Source: Cephalopachus bancanus
Lineage: Eukaryota; Chordata; Mammalia; Primates; Tarsiidae
Assembly (NCBI GenBank): GCA_027257055.1
Contig: JAPVLO010000019.1
Coordinates: 13,287,001-13,351,000 of the forward strand
Direction of reading: 5' to 3'
Length of the DNA stretch: 64,000 nt
The position numbers and the translations under genes are program-made. The notes under the pieces are model-generated. The model saw only the letters and a list, made by a program, of their open reading frames with translations. It was not told the DNA's origin and did no database searches. This document shows, piece by piece, positions 1-13,572 of this stretch (position 1 is the stretch's first letter; the number at the start of each line of letters is the position of its first letter).

Positions 1-1030
1 TACCTGATATCAATATGTTTTATATTTTAGACTGTTTACAACAATAAAAATAAAATATTAAAAACTCAGAAGAAAAGTTTTGTTATTGCAACTGCAGTAG
101 ATATGCAGATAACAAAATATCTAAAATCATTAAGAGTAAGTACATGGCTTGGTTCCTAGAAAATTTCAGTTGGATTGGATTTCTGAGATTTTTAAATACT
201 CTAGGTTTTAGTGGCTACAGTTTTGTTACCTTTCTAGTGGAAGTAAGCCATCTCATACTTTATTTGCTTTTCCTTTTCAGATCCCATTTTACGTTGTTTA
301 AGCCCTAGTTACAGAGTAGAGAAGGAAAAATAGGAGAAAGAGAGGGAGAAAAGAAAAATACTCTGGATTTTAGTGCTTAGCTTTAATAACTCAGTGGTTT
401 TGAATAATTTATTGTCTATTATTAAGGCCCCCTTGCCTGTTTTCTAAGCACTGGATGCCAAACAGTAGATATGAATAACAAAATCCAAGTCATTTTTATC
501 ACAGCTTTATTGCCCCTATGTGACACTTTTCTGGGCATTTTATTGCTTTTCCACTTTTGTCCAAGCTAATAAAAGAGCATGATACTTCTTTCCTACCTAA
601 ACAATACAGCAGCAACTGTGAGGATAATAAAAAAGATGATTTATAATCCATTTGGATAGTTTCTTGAAGCAGGTTTAGAACTGTCTCATAAGTCTCAACC
701 TAATGTGAAATAATATAATTCACAAAATTCTAACAGTAGAGAGGAATTGAGAAAGAGGTTTCACACAAAAGGACCATGTTAGATCCAGGTGGAGTGATGC
801 CTTAATCATTCTAATCAAAATTAGTCTCTGTGTCTTGCAGAATAGAATGAAAGAAAGTATTTTGTGTACAATGTTCTAACAAGTATTTTAGAAAGTTTTG
901 CCAATATGTGAACAAATACTAGAAAGACCAGAAAAAGTATTATCTAGCGTAGAACTTAATAATGTTTCTGGGGCAAGATGATAAATCATGGCAAACCTGA
1001 AAGAAAAATACTTGTCACCATAACGCAGGT
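1..1030. other. AT-rich non-genic sequence
   Basis: There is no open frame of convincing length or composition and no repeat that I recognise. The sequence is generic AT-rich intergenic or intronic DNA. Confidence 0.5.
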
Positions 1031-1034
1031 TCAT

Positions 1035-1320
1035 TTCCACAGATGTAACCATAGCACCTTTTTCCTTTCTTGTGCCTTTATAACTCCTTCTAAACTTATC
1101 ATTTTCCGACTTAAAATTCTTCAGTGGCATCCTACTGCAATTGGGATTCATGTCTAATGTTTAACCAGGTCTGTAAAACCTACATGATCCATTCTGTTTG
1201 TACCTCCCTTTCCTTGATTATTGTCATTCAGACTGCTTCAGTCACATGGGTTCTTTTCCCTTCCTTGAATTTGCTGAACTAACTCTTGCCACAATTCTTT
1301 GCATTCTTTCTGTGTAAATT
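1035..1320 (+). repeat. L2-like LINE relic
   Basis: The stretch has the pyrimidine-rich wording of the L2 ORF2 3' region: 'cttcagtggcatcctactgcaa', then 'acctacatgatcc', then 'ccttccttgaatttgctgaac'. It is highly diverged, with no ends or duplication visible. Another old LINE is possible. Confidence 0.35.
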
Positions 1321-1885
1321 GCAGTTCTTTCTGATTTTTAAAATCTGATTTCTTTGTTGAGTTTTTCACCATACATAATACTCCATAAATTTTTCAAAAT
1401 TCAAGTATTAGAAAAGAAAGAAAATAAACCAAGTGTAAAGTATACAAAGTACCTGCAAATGAACTTAAGTTTGATTGTGGGACTCATGGTAGAAGTTAAA
1501 GGCAGACTGGTTGGACTGTGAAAGGACAATTTTATAACATACAACATATAGTGATTTTACTTTAGGGGCAACTGGATATTACTGAACTTTAAAAAAAAAT
1601 AGTAATGACCTAATTGGGAAATTGTTTTAGATTAAAATCTTTACTAAAAAAAATCTCTGCTAGAATTAGCTTAATGAAGACAGGGCCATGGTGTGCATGG
1701 TGAGCACAAATCACAGGATCCCCTAAACTGGCCACCATGTCAAGATCATTTGCCACAAATTGCTGAGTAAATGATTGGATGGATGGATGTCATATTGCTT
1801 TGCTCAGCAGGATGTATAAAAACCTTTATACATACTTGAACTATTTTGTGGTTATGAGAAAATGAAAGTGATATTCAAATGTGGC
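1321..1885. other. AT-rich non-genic sequence
   Basis: No gene or recognisable repeat. A short 'gattggatggatggatg' tract lies near 1773. Confidence 0.45.
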
Positions 1886-2210
1886 AAACAACTTAATTTT
1901 TTTTTTTTAAGTTGGAGTCTCACTCTGTTGCCCAGGCTGGAGTGTGGTGGCACAAAAGCTCACGGTCACCCCAGAGTTGACCTGCTGGGCTCAGGCGATC
2001 CTTCCACCTCAGTCTTCCAAGTAGCCGGAACAATAGGTGCATGCTACCACACCCAGCGAATTTTTGACTTATTGTAGAGATGAGGTCTTGCCAAATTGCC
2101 CGGACTGGTCTCAAACCAGCGCACTCAGGCAATCAAGTCACCTTGGTCTCCCAAAGTGCTGGGATTATATAGGCTGAGTCCCCCAAGCCTGGCCTAAACA
2201 ACTTAATTTT
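1886..2210 (-). mobile_element. Alu SINE, full length, minus strand
   Basis: The element reads on the minus strand, with a poly(T) start on the plus strand, then 'gttggagtctcactctgttgcccaggctgg', and it ends at the Alu 5' head near 2195. A perfect 15-bp target-site duplication (aaacaacttaatttt) sits at 1886-1900 and 2196-2210. It carries the local signature 'gacttattgtagagatgaggtct'. Many CpG sites are mutated, so it is an older copy. Confidence 0.93.
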
Positions 2211-2679
2211 CAAGCCCCCAAATTCTACATAGAGTCATAAAGTATGAGGAATTTTAAGATGAGTGTATTTGTACACAAGTATTTCATCTATTCATTCATT
2301 TGTATATACATACATACAATAATATTTACTAAAAACCCACTGAAACACTAGCCATTTGTTACATAAAACAGAGTTAAAAAGCATGGCTTCAAATTTTGTA
2401 GAGTGTGTTATCTAATAAGGTGGCAAATAGTAACAAAGGATTTGCTTAGGTTAATGTAAAAATACAACTTTATTGGCAAGGAAGAGCTACATGAAACTAT
2501 GAGATTATTTAATATAGGAGGTTAATCTGTATATGTTCATCTACTTTATGAATAATGGCAACTCATAGATTGCTAAAGACATCTCAGTTTTTATTAATTA
2601 TTGAGTAGATAACCACTACTATTTGTAAAATTTGAGGAGGACGTGAGGTATAATAGTAATAAATACGTATACACTCTCT
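2211..2679. other. AT-rich non-genic sequence
   Basis: No gene or repeat recognised. Confidence 0.45.
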
Positions 2680-3370
2680 ATTCAAGTTCAGAAGTATAGT
2701 TTACCATCATCTTTCAAGTTTTCTACATATCCTTCTTCAGTACCAATAACCTCTCTTTCCCTTGATGGTACCCCCCACCATAAATTTGGTGTTTATAATT
2801 TCGTTGATTTATTTGTAGTTTTACAGCATGTCTGTGACCTTAAAATTTATGTTGTTCAATTTGTTAAGTTTATTATTCATATCTAAATAGAAATTATTCT
2901 ACGCATTGTATGAGATTTTTGTTTTTCTCAATAGTATCTTCTTAAGTATCATCTATGTTATTTCTCATAACTCTACTCCATTCTAGCTGATGATTATTAT
3001 ATTGTCTACATTTGCCCCATTCATTTAGCCATTCTACTCTTAATGAGCATTTGGATTATTTCCAGTTTGGGACTATTGGGTTACAGAGGGTCTTATAAAT
3101 GATATACAAACATTTCTCTAGAGTATATAACTAAAGAGGGATTTCAGGGTGATAGTATATGCTCATTTTCATATTTGCAAAGTAATGTGAAATTGTTTCC
3201 CTAAGAGTTTATGATTTTTATGCCTATCAGCAGTGCACAATTTTAGTTTTATTTTTTGCATATTTGTGAATGTTTAATGATGACAGGTTTTTTTTAAAAA
3301 GTCAACTTCTTTGTTAAAAACACCATGTGGTTTTAATTTGCATTTCCTGAGAGAGCTGCTCTTCTCAATT
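2680..3370 (-). repeat. Old L1M 3'-region relic
   Basis: The plus strand reads as the complement of an L1M 3'UTR: 'tttagccattctactcttaatgagcatttgg', 'tccagtttgggactattgggtt' and 'tttaatttgcatttcctgagagag' are characteristic phrases. The copy is diverged, and neither a poly(A) tail nor a duplication can be seen. Confidence 0.6.
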
Positions 3371-3414
3371 CTCAGTCACTGAAGCCACTGTCATTTTGTA
3401 GTTCTTATCTTATT

Positions 3415-4715
3415 TAATATAGTAGCATTTGACATAACTGATCCTTTTTACTCTTTTTGACACACTTTCTTCACAGGACACCATAGCGTCTGGTATTTCG
3501 AACCTTTTTGGTTTTTCATATTCAGACTCCTTTGCTATTTTCTTATCATGTGTTAACTTTTAAATTCTGTATAACCTTGGTCTCCATTATTGACCTTTTT
3601 TCTTTTCTATCAACACTCACTCCCTAGGTGATTCTATCTAATCTCATTGCTTTAAATATCATCTGCAACCTGACAGTTCCTACATTTATATATTCAGCCC
3701 ACAGGTGCCTCCTGAATGCCAGGCCCATATATCCAATAATCATCTAAATGATGTGTACACTTGGGTGTTTAATGAGCATCTTGAATTTGACAAAATTAGA
3801 GTTCCTGATATTCCCATTCCCTTCCAGAAACAGGTCCCCTCTCAACAGTCCACATCTTATTTAAATGCAATTCATCTTTTAAAAAAAAATTCTGATGCTA
3901 AAAGCTTTTTAGTCACCCTTGACTCTTTCTTTCTCCCCAAAAACCTCACTCATTCCATCAACAAAGTCTGTCAGCTTTACCTTAAAAATAGATCCAGAAT
4001 TCTATCATGTCTCTCCAACTTTACAGGCACCCTCTGATCTCAGCACCATGTTCTTTCTCTCAGTTTTGAAATAGGCTCCTGATTTCTGCCTTTGCCTCTC
4101 AAGAGTATTCACAGCACCTCAGTTGCAGTGATTTTGCCAAAAGGTGAATCTTAGCCTGTCACTCCTCTGTCTCAGAGTAAAAGGCAAGCTCTCCAGTATG
4201 ACCCACTAGAATGGGCATGTTCTGTATCTGATTATGGATCTGATGTGATTTCTCTTTACTTTCCCCCCCATTCAGCCACAACAGAAAACATCAGACACAC
4301 TTTCTGTTGGTGGAAAACATCAGACACACTCCCTCTTCAGGGACTTTGTATATGAAATTTCTTCTGACTGAAATGCTCTCCTCTAATATCCATAAAATAT
4401 CTCTCTCATTTCCTTTAGGTTTTTACTCAAAACTCACTTTCTCTGTGAAGTCTTTCTCTACTTTCAATTAGCATTTCATATTCACCCTCTTTGAATCTCC
4501 GTTTTATTTTTTCCTGTCAGCACCTAACACACAATATATTATATATTTTACTTATTACTCTGATATGTTTTCTGTCTCCCACCACTAGAATGTAAGCTCT
4601 ATGAGAAAAACAGGTTTCACTGTCTTGTTCAGTATTGTATTCTCATTACCTAGAAGAGGGTTTAGAATATAGATGATAGCTACTTACATTTGTTGAATGT
4701 GTTAATGAAATTAAA
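3415..4715 (+). repeat. L2 LINE relic, long copy including the ORF2 C-terminal part and 3' end
   Basis: The order of recognisable L2 blocks is intact: 'ctttcttcacaggacacca' near 3470, 'caacactcactccctaggtgattc' near 3612, the Ser/Pro/Leu-rich C-terminal ORF2 part, 'cagggactttg' near 4339, and the 3' end 'actagaatgtaagctctatgag' near 4586 followed by 'tttgttgaatg'. A 110-residue open stretch at 3705-4037 lies in this relic but is shifted relative to the L2 protein frame, so it is not a gene. About 1.3 kb is long for an L2 remnant. A local duplication of 'aaacatcagacacact' lies at about 4285-4332. Confidence 0.75.
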
Positions 4716-4887
4716 ACATCGCCTCAATTATTCATTCTTTATTGTCGTGCTCCTAATTCTCTGCTTCAATTGAAAATAAAACTTATCAAAAGAACTGTGT
4801 ACACAGACACATTTTCTGGTTTATCACCTTCATTTTATTCTGCAGCCAACCTGGAGGTTAGAGTCTTACCTCTGAAGTCAGAGTCTT

Positions 4888-5152
4888 ACCTCTGTGGTCA
4901 GGTTGGAGTGCAGTGGCACACTGAAGGCCCACAGCAGCCTTGACCTGCTAGGCTCAGGGGATCCTTCCGCTTCAGCCTTCCAAGTAGCTGGGACCACAGG
5001 CATGTGCTACCATGCCCAGCTAATTTTTTGATTTATTGTAAAGATGAGGTCTCGCCATGTTGCCCAGGCTGGTCTCAGACTCCTGAATTCAGACAATCCT
5101 CTTGCCTCTACCTCCCAAAGTGCTAGGATTACAGGTATGAGCCATTGCACCC
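4888..5152 (-). mobile_element. Alu SINE relic, minus strand, 3' tail lost
   Basis: Alu wording on the minus strand includes 'ggttggagtgcagtggcac', 'agcagccttgacctgct', 'gatttattgtaaagatgaggtctcgcc' and 'ccaaagtgctaggattacagg'. The poly(T) start is missing. Instead the edge carries a short direct repeat (gtcagagtcttacctctg near 4860-4896), so the 3' tail has been rearranged. Confidence 0.85.
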
Positions 5153-7264
5153 GAATCTGACTTCTGTCTATATCATTTACCTTAATGCCTCTGGTCAAGG
5201 TCACAAATTATCTATATAAAGCCAATCCCAATTCAAGAGTTCCAGTCATTATACTTATAATTTTAAAATATTTCACAGCTTACCACCTTTAACATTTTCC
5301 TTAGCTTCTGTGACACTTTGTCCTCCATGGTTTCAATCAACAATTCTGGCTTATATTTCTTGGTTTCTTGTGCCTAGGTTATTTCTTATGTGATGTGTCA
5401 ATTTTCAAGTTTCTCAAAACTCGATCTTTCATAATTTTTTCTTTATAAACTCTAGACATGTGATTTATCATGCATTTCAATAACACTGAATTTCATTCAT
5501 ATGAAAAAAATGTACACTTACATCTGCAAGCCTACTGATTCCTCAGAGATGCCAAGGCCCTAGTGCCCTTAGGCTTTCCTGATTTTTACAGTACCATATT
5601 TATTTCAGTCTTTGCATGGTAGTTACCATTATTTGGCAATATAACCAGTGATTAGAAGAAATGTTAACTTGGTGGGAGGTACCAAATTTGTTAGGGAAAA
5701 ATATTAAGCTATATTATTTGCTCAGTTGTAGCTTTCAGCCCTATAGAAAGTAACAATAATTCTTTCGTATTGTATTAAAAGATATATGAAAAATGTACAA
5801 CGGGAATATGAATACACACGTGAAAAGATTTCTCTGAGTTTTGACATTGACAAGACAAGAAGTTTTATGTGCTCATTCTGTATCATACATACTGTTTTAA
5901 AAGAGCTTGAATTTAATCAAAGATGGTCCTCTGTTTTTTCACTAATTTGGTACTATATTACAAATGACTACAAAAATATATATTTTTCATTTTCACATAT
6001 CCTAAGAGGCATTTCATTATTTATTTTACTATCAGAAAGATTAAACTTATATCCCATTTGCTTCCATTCCTTGGAGAAATATACCATGTATTTTTATTAA
6101 ACTGTTTATTTTACCAAGATATGGTGTATGTTGCAAAACTAATGTCTTCAGAACTTTGGAAAATTAAAAAGAGGAAGGAGGATTCTGAAAATTTCTACAG
6201 TGGCTCATAAATAATTGCTTTTCTCTCATGCTAGCTTCAGTAAGGTTTCCTTTTCATTTCATTGCTTTTCTAAAATTTTGCCATATGGCCACAAATAAAT
6301 AGAAAAAAAAAACCTGAAATCAGTATACATATCAATGAACATAAAATCTATATGACATTCTTATTAAAGTTCAATTTACTCAAATGTGTATATCAGAAAT
6401 CTACATATATCTCTTCATTCTTGCCTTATATATGCTGTTCATTCCATCCTGATTGAAGCACAATGTAATCTAAACAAAAGTTCAAGCATTCCTCTCCTCC
6501 AGAAAGAAATGGAAAGCCTGTAATTTCCTGGAAAGATATTGTGGTATTATGTCAATGGCCAGCATGTGTAGCTCACATCCTTTTGGAAACTTATTTTTTG
6601 GGAAGGTGGATCAGTGGAAAGAGGCCAGTGTAGAAATGTTGCTTTATTGTGATCATTGTAAGAACCAGTTTCTATTAGTCCACAGTGTATTGTTATGATT
6701 TACACAGTCTCAGCCAAAAGAAATGCAGACCAAAGAGTAAGCAATAACTAAGCAAGAAAAGGCATAAAGAAATTAGTTCTGCAGAATGACTTGCCTTTTT
6801 AGTGCAGCTATTCATCTAGGGTTCAAGGGTTCACAGTGGCCTCAGTCTTATGAATCAAAACCAATAGGTGTGCCATACAGAAGGATTTTGCTGCCTGATA
6901 CTTGAAGAACAGAATATCCTTTATTTGGCCTCATTCTTAGACAAATACTTACTAGGAAAATCCTCAAATACCTCTATCTGCCTCCTCCAAAAGATAAATA
7001 AAATAAGAAACAAAGTATAATCCATAACTGGATTTTGTGGTAGTCAGAAACAAGGATGCTGGAGAACAATGTTTGCCTGACTGCAGATGCTGCTGATAAT
7101 GCTCAAATCCAAAGGTTTGGGCAAGAAGCAAGATGTGAGACTTAAACCTGAGCGTCCGCATTGTCCTGTACAGTTGAAGAAGGATAAAGAGCTGCCATTT
7201 TCCTCCTTCAAATGTGCTGATTTTAAGCATCCCAACTTCTAACAAAAACGGATATAAAACTTTT
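5153..7264. other. Non-genic, mostly unique DNA
   Basis: About 2.1 kb without a supportable gene. The longest open frame, 104 codons at 5786-6100, has the AT-driven Ile/Phe/Tyr/Lys-rich composition expected of chance translation. No splice-site and polypyrimidine arrangement stood out. Confidence 0.5.
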
Positions 7265-7810
7265 CTGGAAGAGAACGTTCCAAATATAGCAACTCATTAC
7301 CACACAGACTGATCATAAACAAATACAAGTTCACAAAGCATCACCAAAAACACGCAAGGCAAGACACAAGCTTGAACATCAACACAAACAATAAAAAACT
7401 GATTAGACTCACAAACTAATTTTGAGAATGAAATTGTCAGAGATGAAGTGCTAGACAGAATAGGTATATATGAAATGATTAAGGAAATATGAAGTAGCAA
7501 TTGGTGACTATCAAGAAAGAACAGATCAGACATATGTGAAAAACAGAATTTCCAGAAATTACAAGTGTAATTGCTGAAAATTTCCAAAATGTCTCAGTGG
7601 GTGGATTAAACAGAAGATGAAATGCAGCTGAAAAGAGAATTATTGAACATAAAGATTTATCTGAAGAAATCAAGCAGAATGCAATCCAGTGGTGGGGGAG
7701 AGAGAAAGTGAAAACTCTAAAAGACTTTGGAATAAAATGTCTAATACTCACTTTATTCAAGATTCAGAAGAAAGAGGCAGTGTTTGAAGAGAAAATGGTT
7801 GAGAATTTTC
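7265..7810 (+). repeat. HAL1 / L1M ORF1-region relic
   Basis: The plus strand holds a decayed LINE ORF1 coiled-coil region: 'gaaattgtcagagatgaagtgctagacagaatagg', 'gatgaaatgcagctgaaaagag', 'atctgaagaaatcaagcagaatgc' and 'gaagagaaaatggttgagaattttcc' match the wording of HAL1 or old L1 ORF1. All frames are interrupted. The start is uncertain. Confidence 0.55.
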
Positions 7811-8196
7811 CATCGGAATTTCTAATTTTTTTGCATATTTTTTAATCTAATTTCATTTTGAAAATTGAAATATGAGTCTATTAGGTTAAGCACAAAAGGA
7901 AAATCGAAAAATCATTTATCGAGTTAAAGATGTCAGTATTTTTGTTATCTCAATTACATGCCTAAAATATAAAGATTGATTTGTAAGTAGTTTAACAAAA
8001 ATAGTGGCTAGCAAGAAAGATTAGTATGAATTGTGTACGTAATATTTTCATATTATTTTTAGTGGAAATAAATCTGTATTAATTACTATAAAGAAAAAAA
8101 TATATCACAGTAAAATTGTTGAAATGATTTCTTTTGTCCATTAGAGAGTTATCTTATTAAAATGTTTTCTATTTTTATAATCTCTCTTTGAGGTAT
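7811..8196. other. AT-rich non-genic sequence
   Basis: Nothing recognised. Confidence 0.45.
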
Positions 8197-8523
8197 AAGA
8201 CTTTTTTTCTGAGCCGGGCTTGGTGGCTCAGCCTGTAATCCCACGCCTTGGGAGGCTGAGGTAAGTGAATTGCTTGAGCCCGTGGGTTCGAGACCCACCT
8301 GAGCAACTTGATGAGACCTCATCTCTACAATAAATCAAAAAATTAGATGGGTGTGGTAGTGCGCTCCTATAGTTCCAGCTACTTGGAAGGCTGAGGCAGA
8401 AGGATCGCTGGAACCCAGCAGGTGGAGGCTATGGTGGCCAGGAGCAGCATTGCACTCCAGTCTGGGCGACAGAGTGAGACTCTAACTCAAAAAAAAAAAA
8501 AAAAAAAAAAGACTTTTTTTCTG
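8197..8523 (+). mobile_element. Alu SINE, full length, plus strand
   Basis: The head 'gccgggcttggtggctcagcc' starts near 8212 and the tail is a pure run of about 20 A. A 15-bp target-site duplication (aagactttttttctg) lies at 8197-8211 and 8509-8523. The copy keeps 'gagcaacttgatgagacc', which places it in the older of the two local Alu types. Confidence 0.95.
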
Positions 8524-9165
8524 CATAAAGATTCACTTATTTTTCAATATTATTTACCAAAGTGTTTACTGCTGTCAGCAGGACAGGGTTTTACAAGCAA
8601 ATTTGGAAGCACCTCTACATTCTAACACATCTGGAAGCTACTCTCTATTCAAATTTACTCATTTCTAGTTCATTCTTTGTTTCCCAAAAAATAATTCAGA
8701 ATAGTGTAAACTTAGTTTATTTCTGCTGTGTGCTTTTTTCAAAATAAAGATACTTCAGATGCTAAAGTGTTTAAGTCTTACTAATGTCTTTGATCATGCA
8801 AAGTTTGCAACACTCATATAATCTGTTCAATAAGATGACAATTTGTTGCTGATGTGACCAGGGTAACATTTATTTAATGAGGCACCATCAAGGTTATACA
8901 TAATTCTATAGATACAATTGAGTTAATTACAGTAAAAATAAGACAAACCATAAAGAGAAATATAAGAGCAAATATATTTATATGAAAAACCTGTACTTAT
9001 GTTAATTCTTCATCAAGGCATTCAAAAATGGCTAGTGATTTAATAAATGAGTGAAAAGTAATTAATAACACTTAAAGATATTGCTTATAGCAAATTATGA
9101 AGATTAGTGTTCTTTAGATATCCAAAAGACAACACCATCACTATAGGCTGCACTACAAAGTAAAA
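8524..9165. other. AT-rich non-genic sequence
   Basis: No gene or repeat recognised. Confidence 0.45.
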
Positions 9166-9310
9166 TAGCAAAAAAGCCAACATTTACTAAATGTTTACTA
9201 TGTACCAGGAAATATTATAAATATGTTAACTATATTAAGTCATTTGAATATTACAAGCCTATAAAGAAAATATTACTATTACATGCATTTTTAAAAAGAC
9301 AAAATTGTGT
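9166..9310 (-). repeat. MIR SINE fragment
   Basis: 'aacatttactaaatgtttactatgtaccagg', then 'tatgttaactatattaagtcattt', then 'tattactattaca' follow the order of the MIR 3' half on the minus strand. The copy is diverged and partial. Confidence 0.65.
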
Positions 9311-12300
9311 ACTAAAATGAAACACTTGGTTCTATTAGTAATTTTATTTGTATATCCAACAACTCAGAAAGGCACTTACTACTCTTTCATAGTTTTATCT
9401 CACATGCTTAGCCATTTTTATGATTCCAAGAAATATACTTATGTGCTCTAATCATAAATTTTCTCATCATACTTCTCACCTTTTATATTTTTTCATGACG
9501 GAGAATATTGCATGAACTGATTCTGATAAGTCTCTTAGCTCAGTTATCTTCCGCCTCTCCCAAAAAAAGTAACTGCTCCATTGTATGTCTAAGATGGTGT
9601 TGATAATGAGGTTACAGCTGGAAAAAAATATACTATAGAAGTGTTTTATAAGCTCTAAACAAAGATATACTAATTTTTAAGCTTCAGGTAGATTCCCTAC
9701 AAATGAATTCCTGGAATACAGCATTTCTCTTAGCAGTAAGTCACTTTTTTATCCCCTTGAAATATGGAATGTGTGCTAATATGCGAAGGATGGATGAGTA
9801 AAAGATACATAAACAGCTGCTGAACTGCAGGTAAAATGAAATTACTTTAGACAGGGTGCCCAAAAGAAGCCCCAGAAGGCTACAAGGCAAGACACATTGT
9901 CAGCTTTCATAAGAACCCAAATTTAATGGATGCAAAGAAGCTGGGGCTGAACAGTAGCAGGTAGAACAACACAGCCCATAACCACTGGAGAATGTGGCAG
10001 TTCACTGTGGGTAAATCTCGGGGAGGAAGAAAGAGAAGGGTGACTGTAAGGTACTAGTTTAGAATCAAAGCGAAATCAGTCTTCATTTGTATGCAACTGG
10101 AAACAACTGCCTGTATTCCTTGCTAGTCTTTTTAATCCTACCTGCACACTCTGATAGTCACGTTATCTGTAATACTCTATCTGAAAACAAAGGACGGTAG
10201 TACATATATCAATCCTCCTACCTTTATCCCATTACTTAGGACTTTTTTCAAAAAATTATTAAATTTAACAATATTCTTCAAGTGCCCAAGAGATAAGTGA
10301 AGCCACTGTAGCTTGTATAAACTATTCTTGATTGTATAACAAAGTGTAATGACGGACAAGAGACTTAGTTGTCTAAAGCAGAATATAAATTATATTTGGA
10401 ACTATAATAAGATTGTGGCCACATTCATAACACAGCAAAAGATGACATCTCACTTTGCCCAAAGTTTTTGTTGTACTTGTGAACAATTGTTAAAATCAAC
10501 TTATTTCTATGCAAATCCAAAATTACGTTCTGACAGAGATTGTTTCTCCCTGAACTAGGAAATAACATCCCTGCTAAATTTAAGGTCCTATAAGTAAGGA
10601 GAGAAGACTAAAATGCAAATAACTATGACTGAGGAGAGGTGATAGAAACTGCTTTAATTTTCGAAGCCTCAAAGGAAAAGATATGCTCGGCTATAGAAGA
10701 ATCCCTAAATCATGTCGATAGTTAAGTCACCAGCAGTGGTACACATACACCCAATGTCACCTATTTGTTCTGTGACAAATTTTATAAGACAGAAGAAAGC
10801 AGAATTAAATGATGTGGGTAATGTGACAATAATGCTTATTCATTTTTTTAATTGCTTTTTTTCTTCAGTGGGAAATGTCTTCATTTATATGACAAAGAAG
10901 GTTCCCTCTTTCCTCTGACTGGAGAGTTTGGCCAATTCTCTGCTCAAGTGCTTTTAACTCCTGATTAATTGGCAATAGGACAAAATGATATTTTCAATTG
11001 CACACTAGGCCCTCCATATCAATTTAGGATTAATTGTCTTTGAAACAACACGTTAGTTGAAAGTAACACAAAAAGTGCTTTATGTTATATAAAAGGTCTT
11101 TTTCTCTGTAAATGTAACAATCACATCAACAATAAAAAGGAAACACAAAGACTGTAATGATTTGTCTTGCAATGGTCTTTTTAAAATTCCACGGAAAGCC
11201 AGATGAAAAAAGATGTCTGTGGCTAAGGTCCCGGGAGGCATTTGCATGTTTCATTATGACACTTGCTGGCAGCTCAAGGATTGTACTGGGGAACTGGTGG
11301 GCTCCCAGCAAGCCAAAGGAATTTGTTGTCTTTCTGGCTTTTTGTTCTCCACCCTCTGGTCATGCTTCCCTCTATTACCAAAATCAATATAGCAATAAAT
11401 CTTCACCTTTTATAAAAGCCTCAGAATAACAAAAATAAAAATAAATATCCTAAGATTTTCTTGATCACCAAGGATTGCTTAAGAAGAATATGCTTGAATG
11501 GAAATGTACTGGATTAGAGTATGTTTTCTTTTTTCTGTTTAGGAAGTAGCTACATATTAATAATTAATTAACATATTCAGACATAATTCTAAAGTTATAT
11601 TTTACTTATTTCATAAAAATTACAGGGTAAATAATGATGATTTACTCATTTTAGGTTTTGAACTTATGTCACCATAAGCAAATAACTTTCTAGAATTTAA
11701 TTCTTATTTTTAAGATGAGTAAATTAAATTATCATATCTCTCTTCAGTTCTATGATAAAAATCTCTGTGCTAATTTTCTTTTCATTTTTAAAAAATAAAG
11801 CCAAATACATTACCACAAATGATGAGTTTGAAATAAGGCAAATATTTCAACAATAATAGTAAAATAATTAAACTTTTTTAAAAAATTAAGGCTAAAATTA
11901 TAAGAAATAGTCTGGAAAAATATGAAGACACAAAATTTCTCCAAAGAGAGATTGAATTAGTACAGGTATGCCCCAGGTACTTAGATGCAGAGATTAAATA
12001 TTGCAAAGATGCCAATATTTATAATACTTTTCTAATCAGATTAGAAATGGAATGTTTTGTTTTGATTGTATTAAACTTTCATAACATTATCATAAAGCTA
12101 TCTGAAAGAACTATAACCCTATTTTAAAAACTTTCAAAATAAAAAAGTAATGAAAGAAGACGTTACTTAATATAATTTACTTAGAAATAGATCAGAAATA
12201 CAATGAATTAGAATATAAGTCTAAGGAAGAATTAAGTTAAGGAAGAATTTGACATATGATATAAGCAACATGTAACATGAGTGGGAAAAAGAATACATGA

Positions 12301-13270
12301 ATTATGAATAGAATTATAATAGTTGACTAGTTCATTACCTAGGTCATGTATAATATATATATTTTTAATTTTAAATAATTATATCAAATTTTACTTTTCA
12401 ATATATTTATAGATCTAAGCAATCACTTTCAAATGTCTACTTAATTTTGAATGCTCTAAACTTTAAACATAGGCCTTTTTTAGGATTTTATTTTCTGTAG
12501 AGTTAAAGTTTCAATTTTAGAGAAACCTATATCAAGCACTGTTACACAGGAAAAAAGCCTATTTTTAATTTAAATGTAAATGTATAATTTATTTTTTGTT
12601 CAAATCACACCAGCCACAAAGTTCTCTTATCTTTTTAGCATGTTTATTTATTTAATATTGTTGCATTTTCATTAAAAATTTAATAGTCTATATTTAAGTG
12701 TGCATTTAATATGTTTTTGAGAAAAATAATGAATTAATTTATCAATATTTTAATGTTTTCAGAAGAAAATATATTCACTAAGATGAAGTAAATATTTTCC
12801 AGACAACTTTAATTGTGTTTTATTTGATGATATATTTTAGATTTACATGCTCTCCATAAGATATTTTGTTTGAATTAATTCTTATTGTCTAGATTCAAGT
12901 AGCTCTGGTTGATATTTGTGTTCTGTCTTAAAAATGAATTCCTCAATTATACAAATAAACTATGACATTTCTAGAAAACTTTCTTAAAAAATAGGTGGGA
13001 TACAATCCTCCAAATATGCAAACAAAGCCCTGCTCAATTTGTCTTTATATTAGATAAGTTTTTTCCAAAATGCATCATCAACTCGCTTTGTTGGGTTTCA
13101 ATTCCATTTGGAGTACTAGTATTGATGACTGACTGGTTGAAAGATTTTTCTCTTTCAGTCTTCAAGGATTTCCCTCAAATATTTTAACTGGGATTTGCGC
13201 ATGTTTACAAATATTTCATTCCTTTCCTTTTATCCCAGCCCAGGAGCTAGAGCTTTGCTGTCCACTGAAA
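9311..13270. other. Long non-genic block, mostly unique
   Basis: Almost 4 kb without a supportable gene. Most is strongly AT-rich. An island at about 10900-11420 has more balanced composition and contains an octamer motif (atttgcat, near 11239) and TAAT-type homeodomain motifs near 10964. It could be a regulatory element, but only cross-species conservation would show that. Short chance ORFs (for example 11157-11429, 90 codons) have no recognisable domain. Confidence 0.5.
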
Positions 13271-13274
13271 AAAG

Positions 13275-13572
<298 letters not shown>

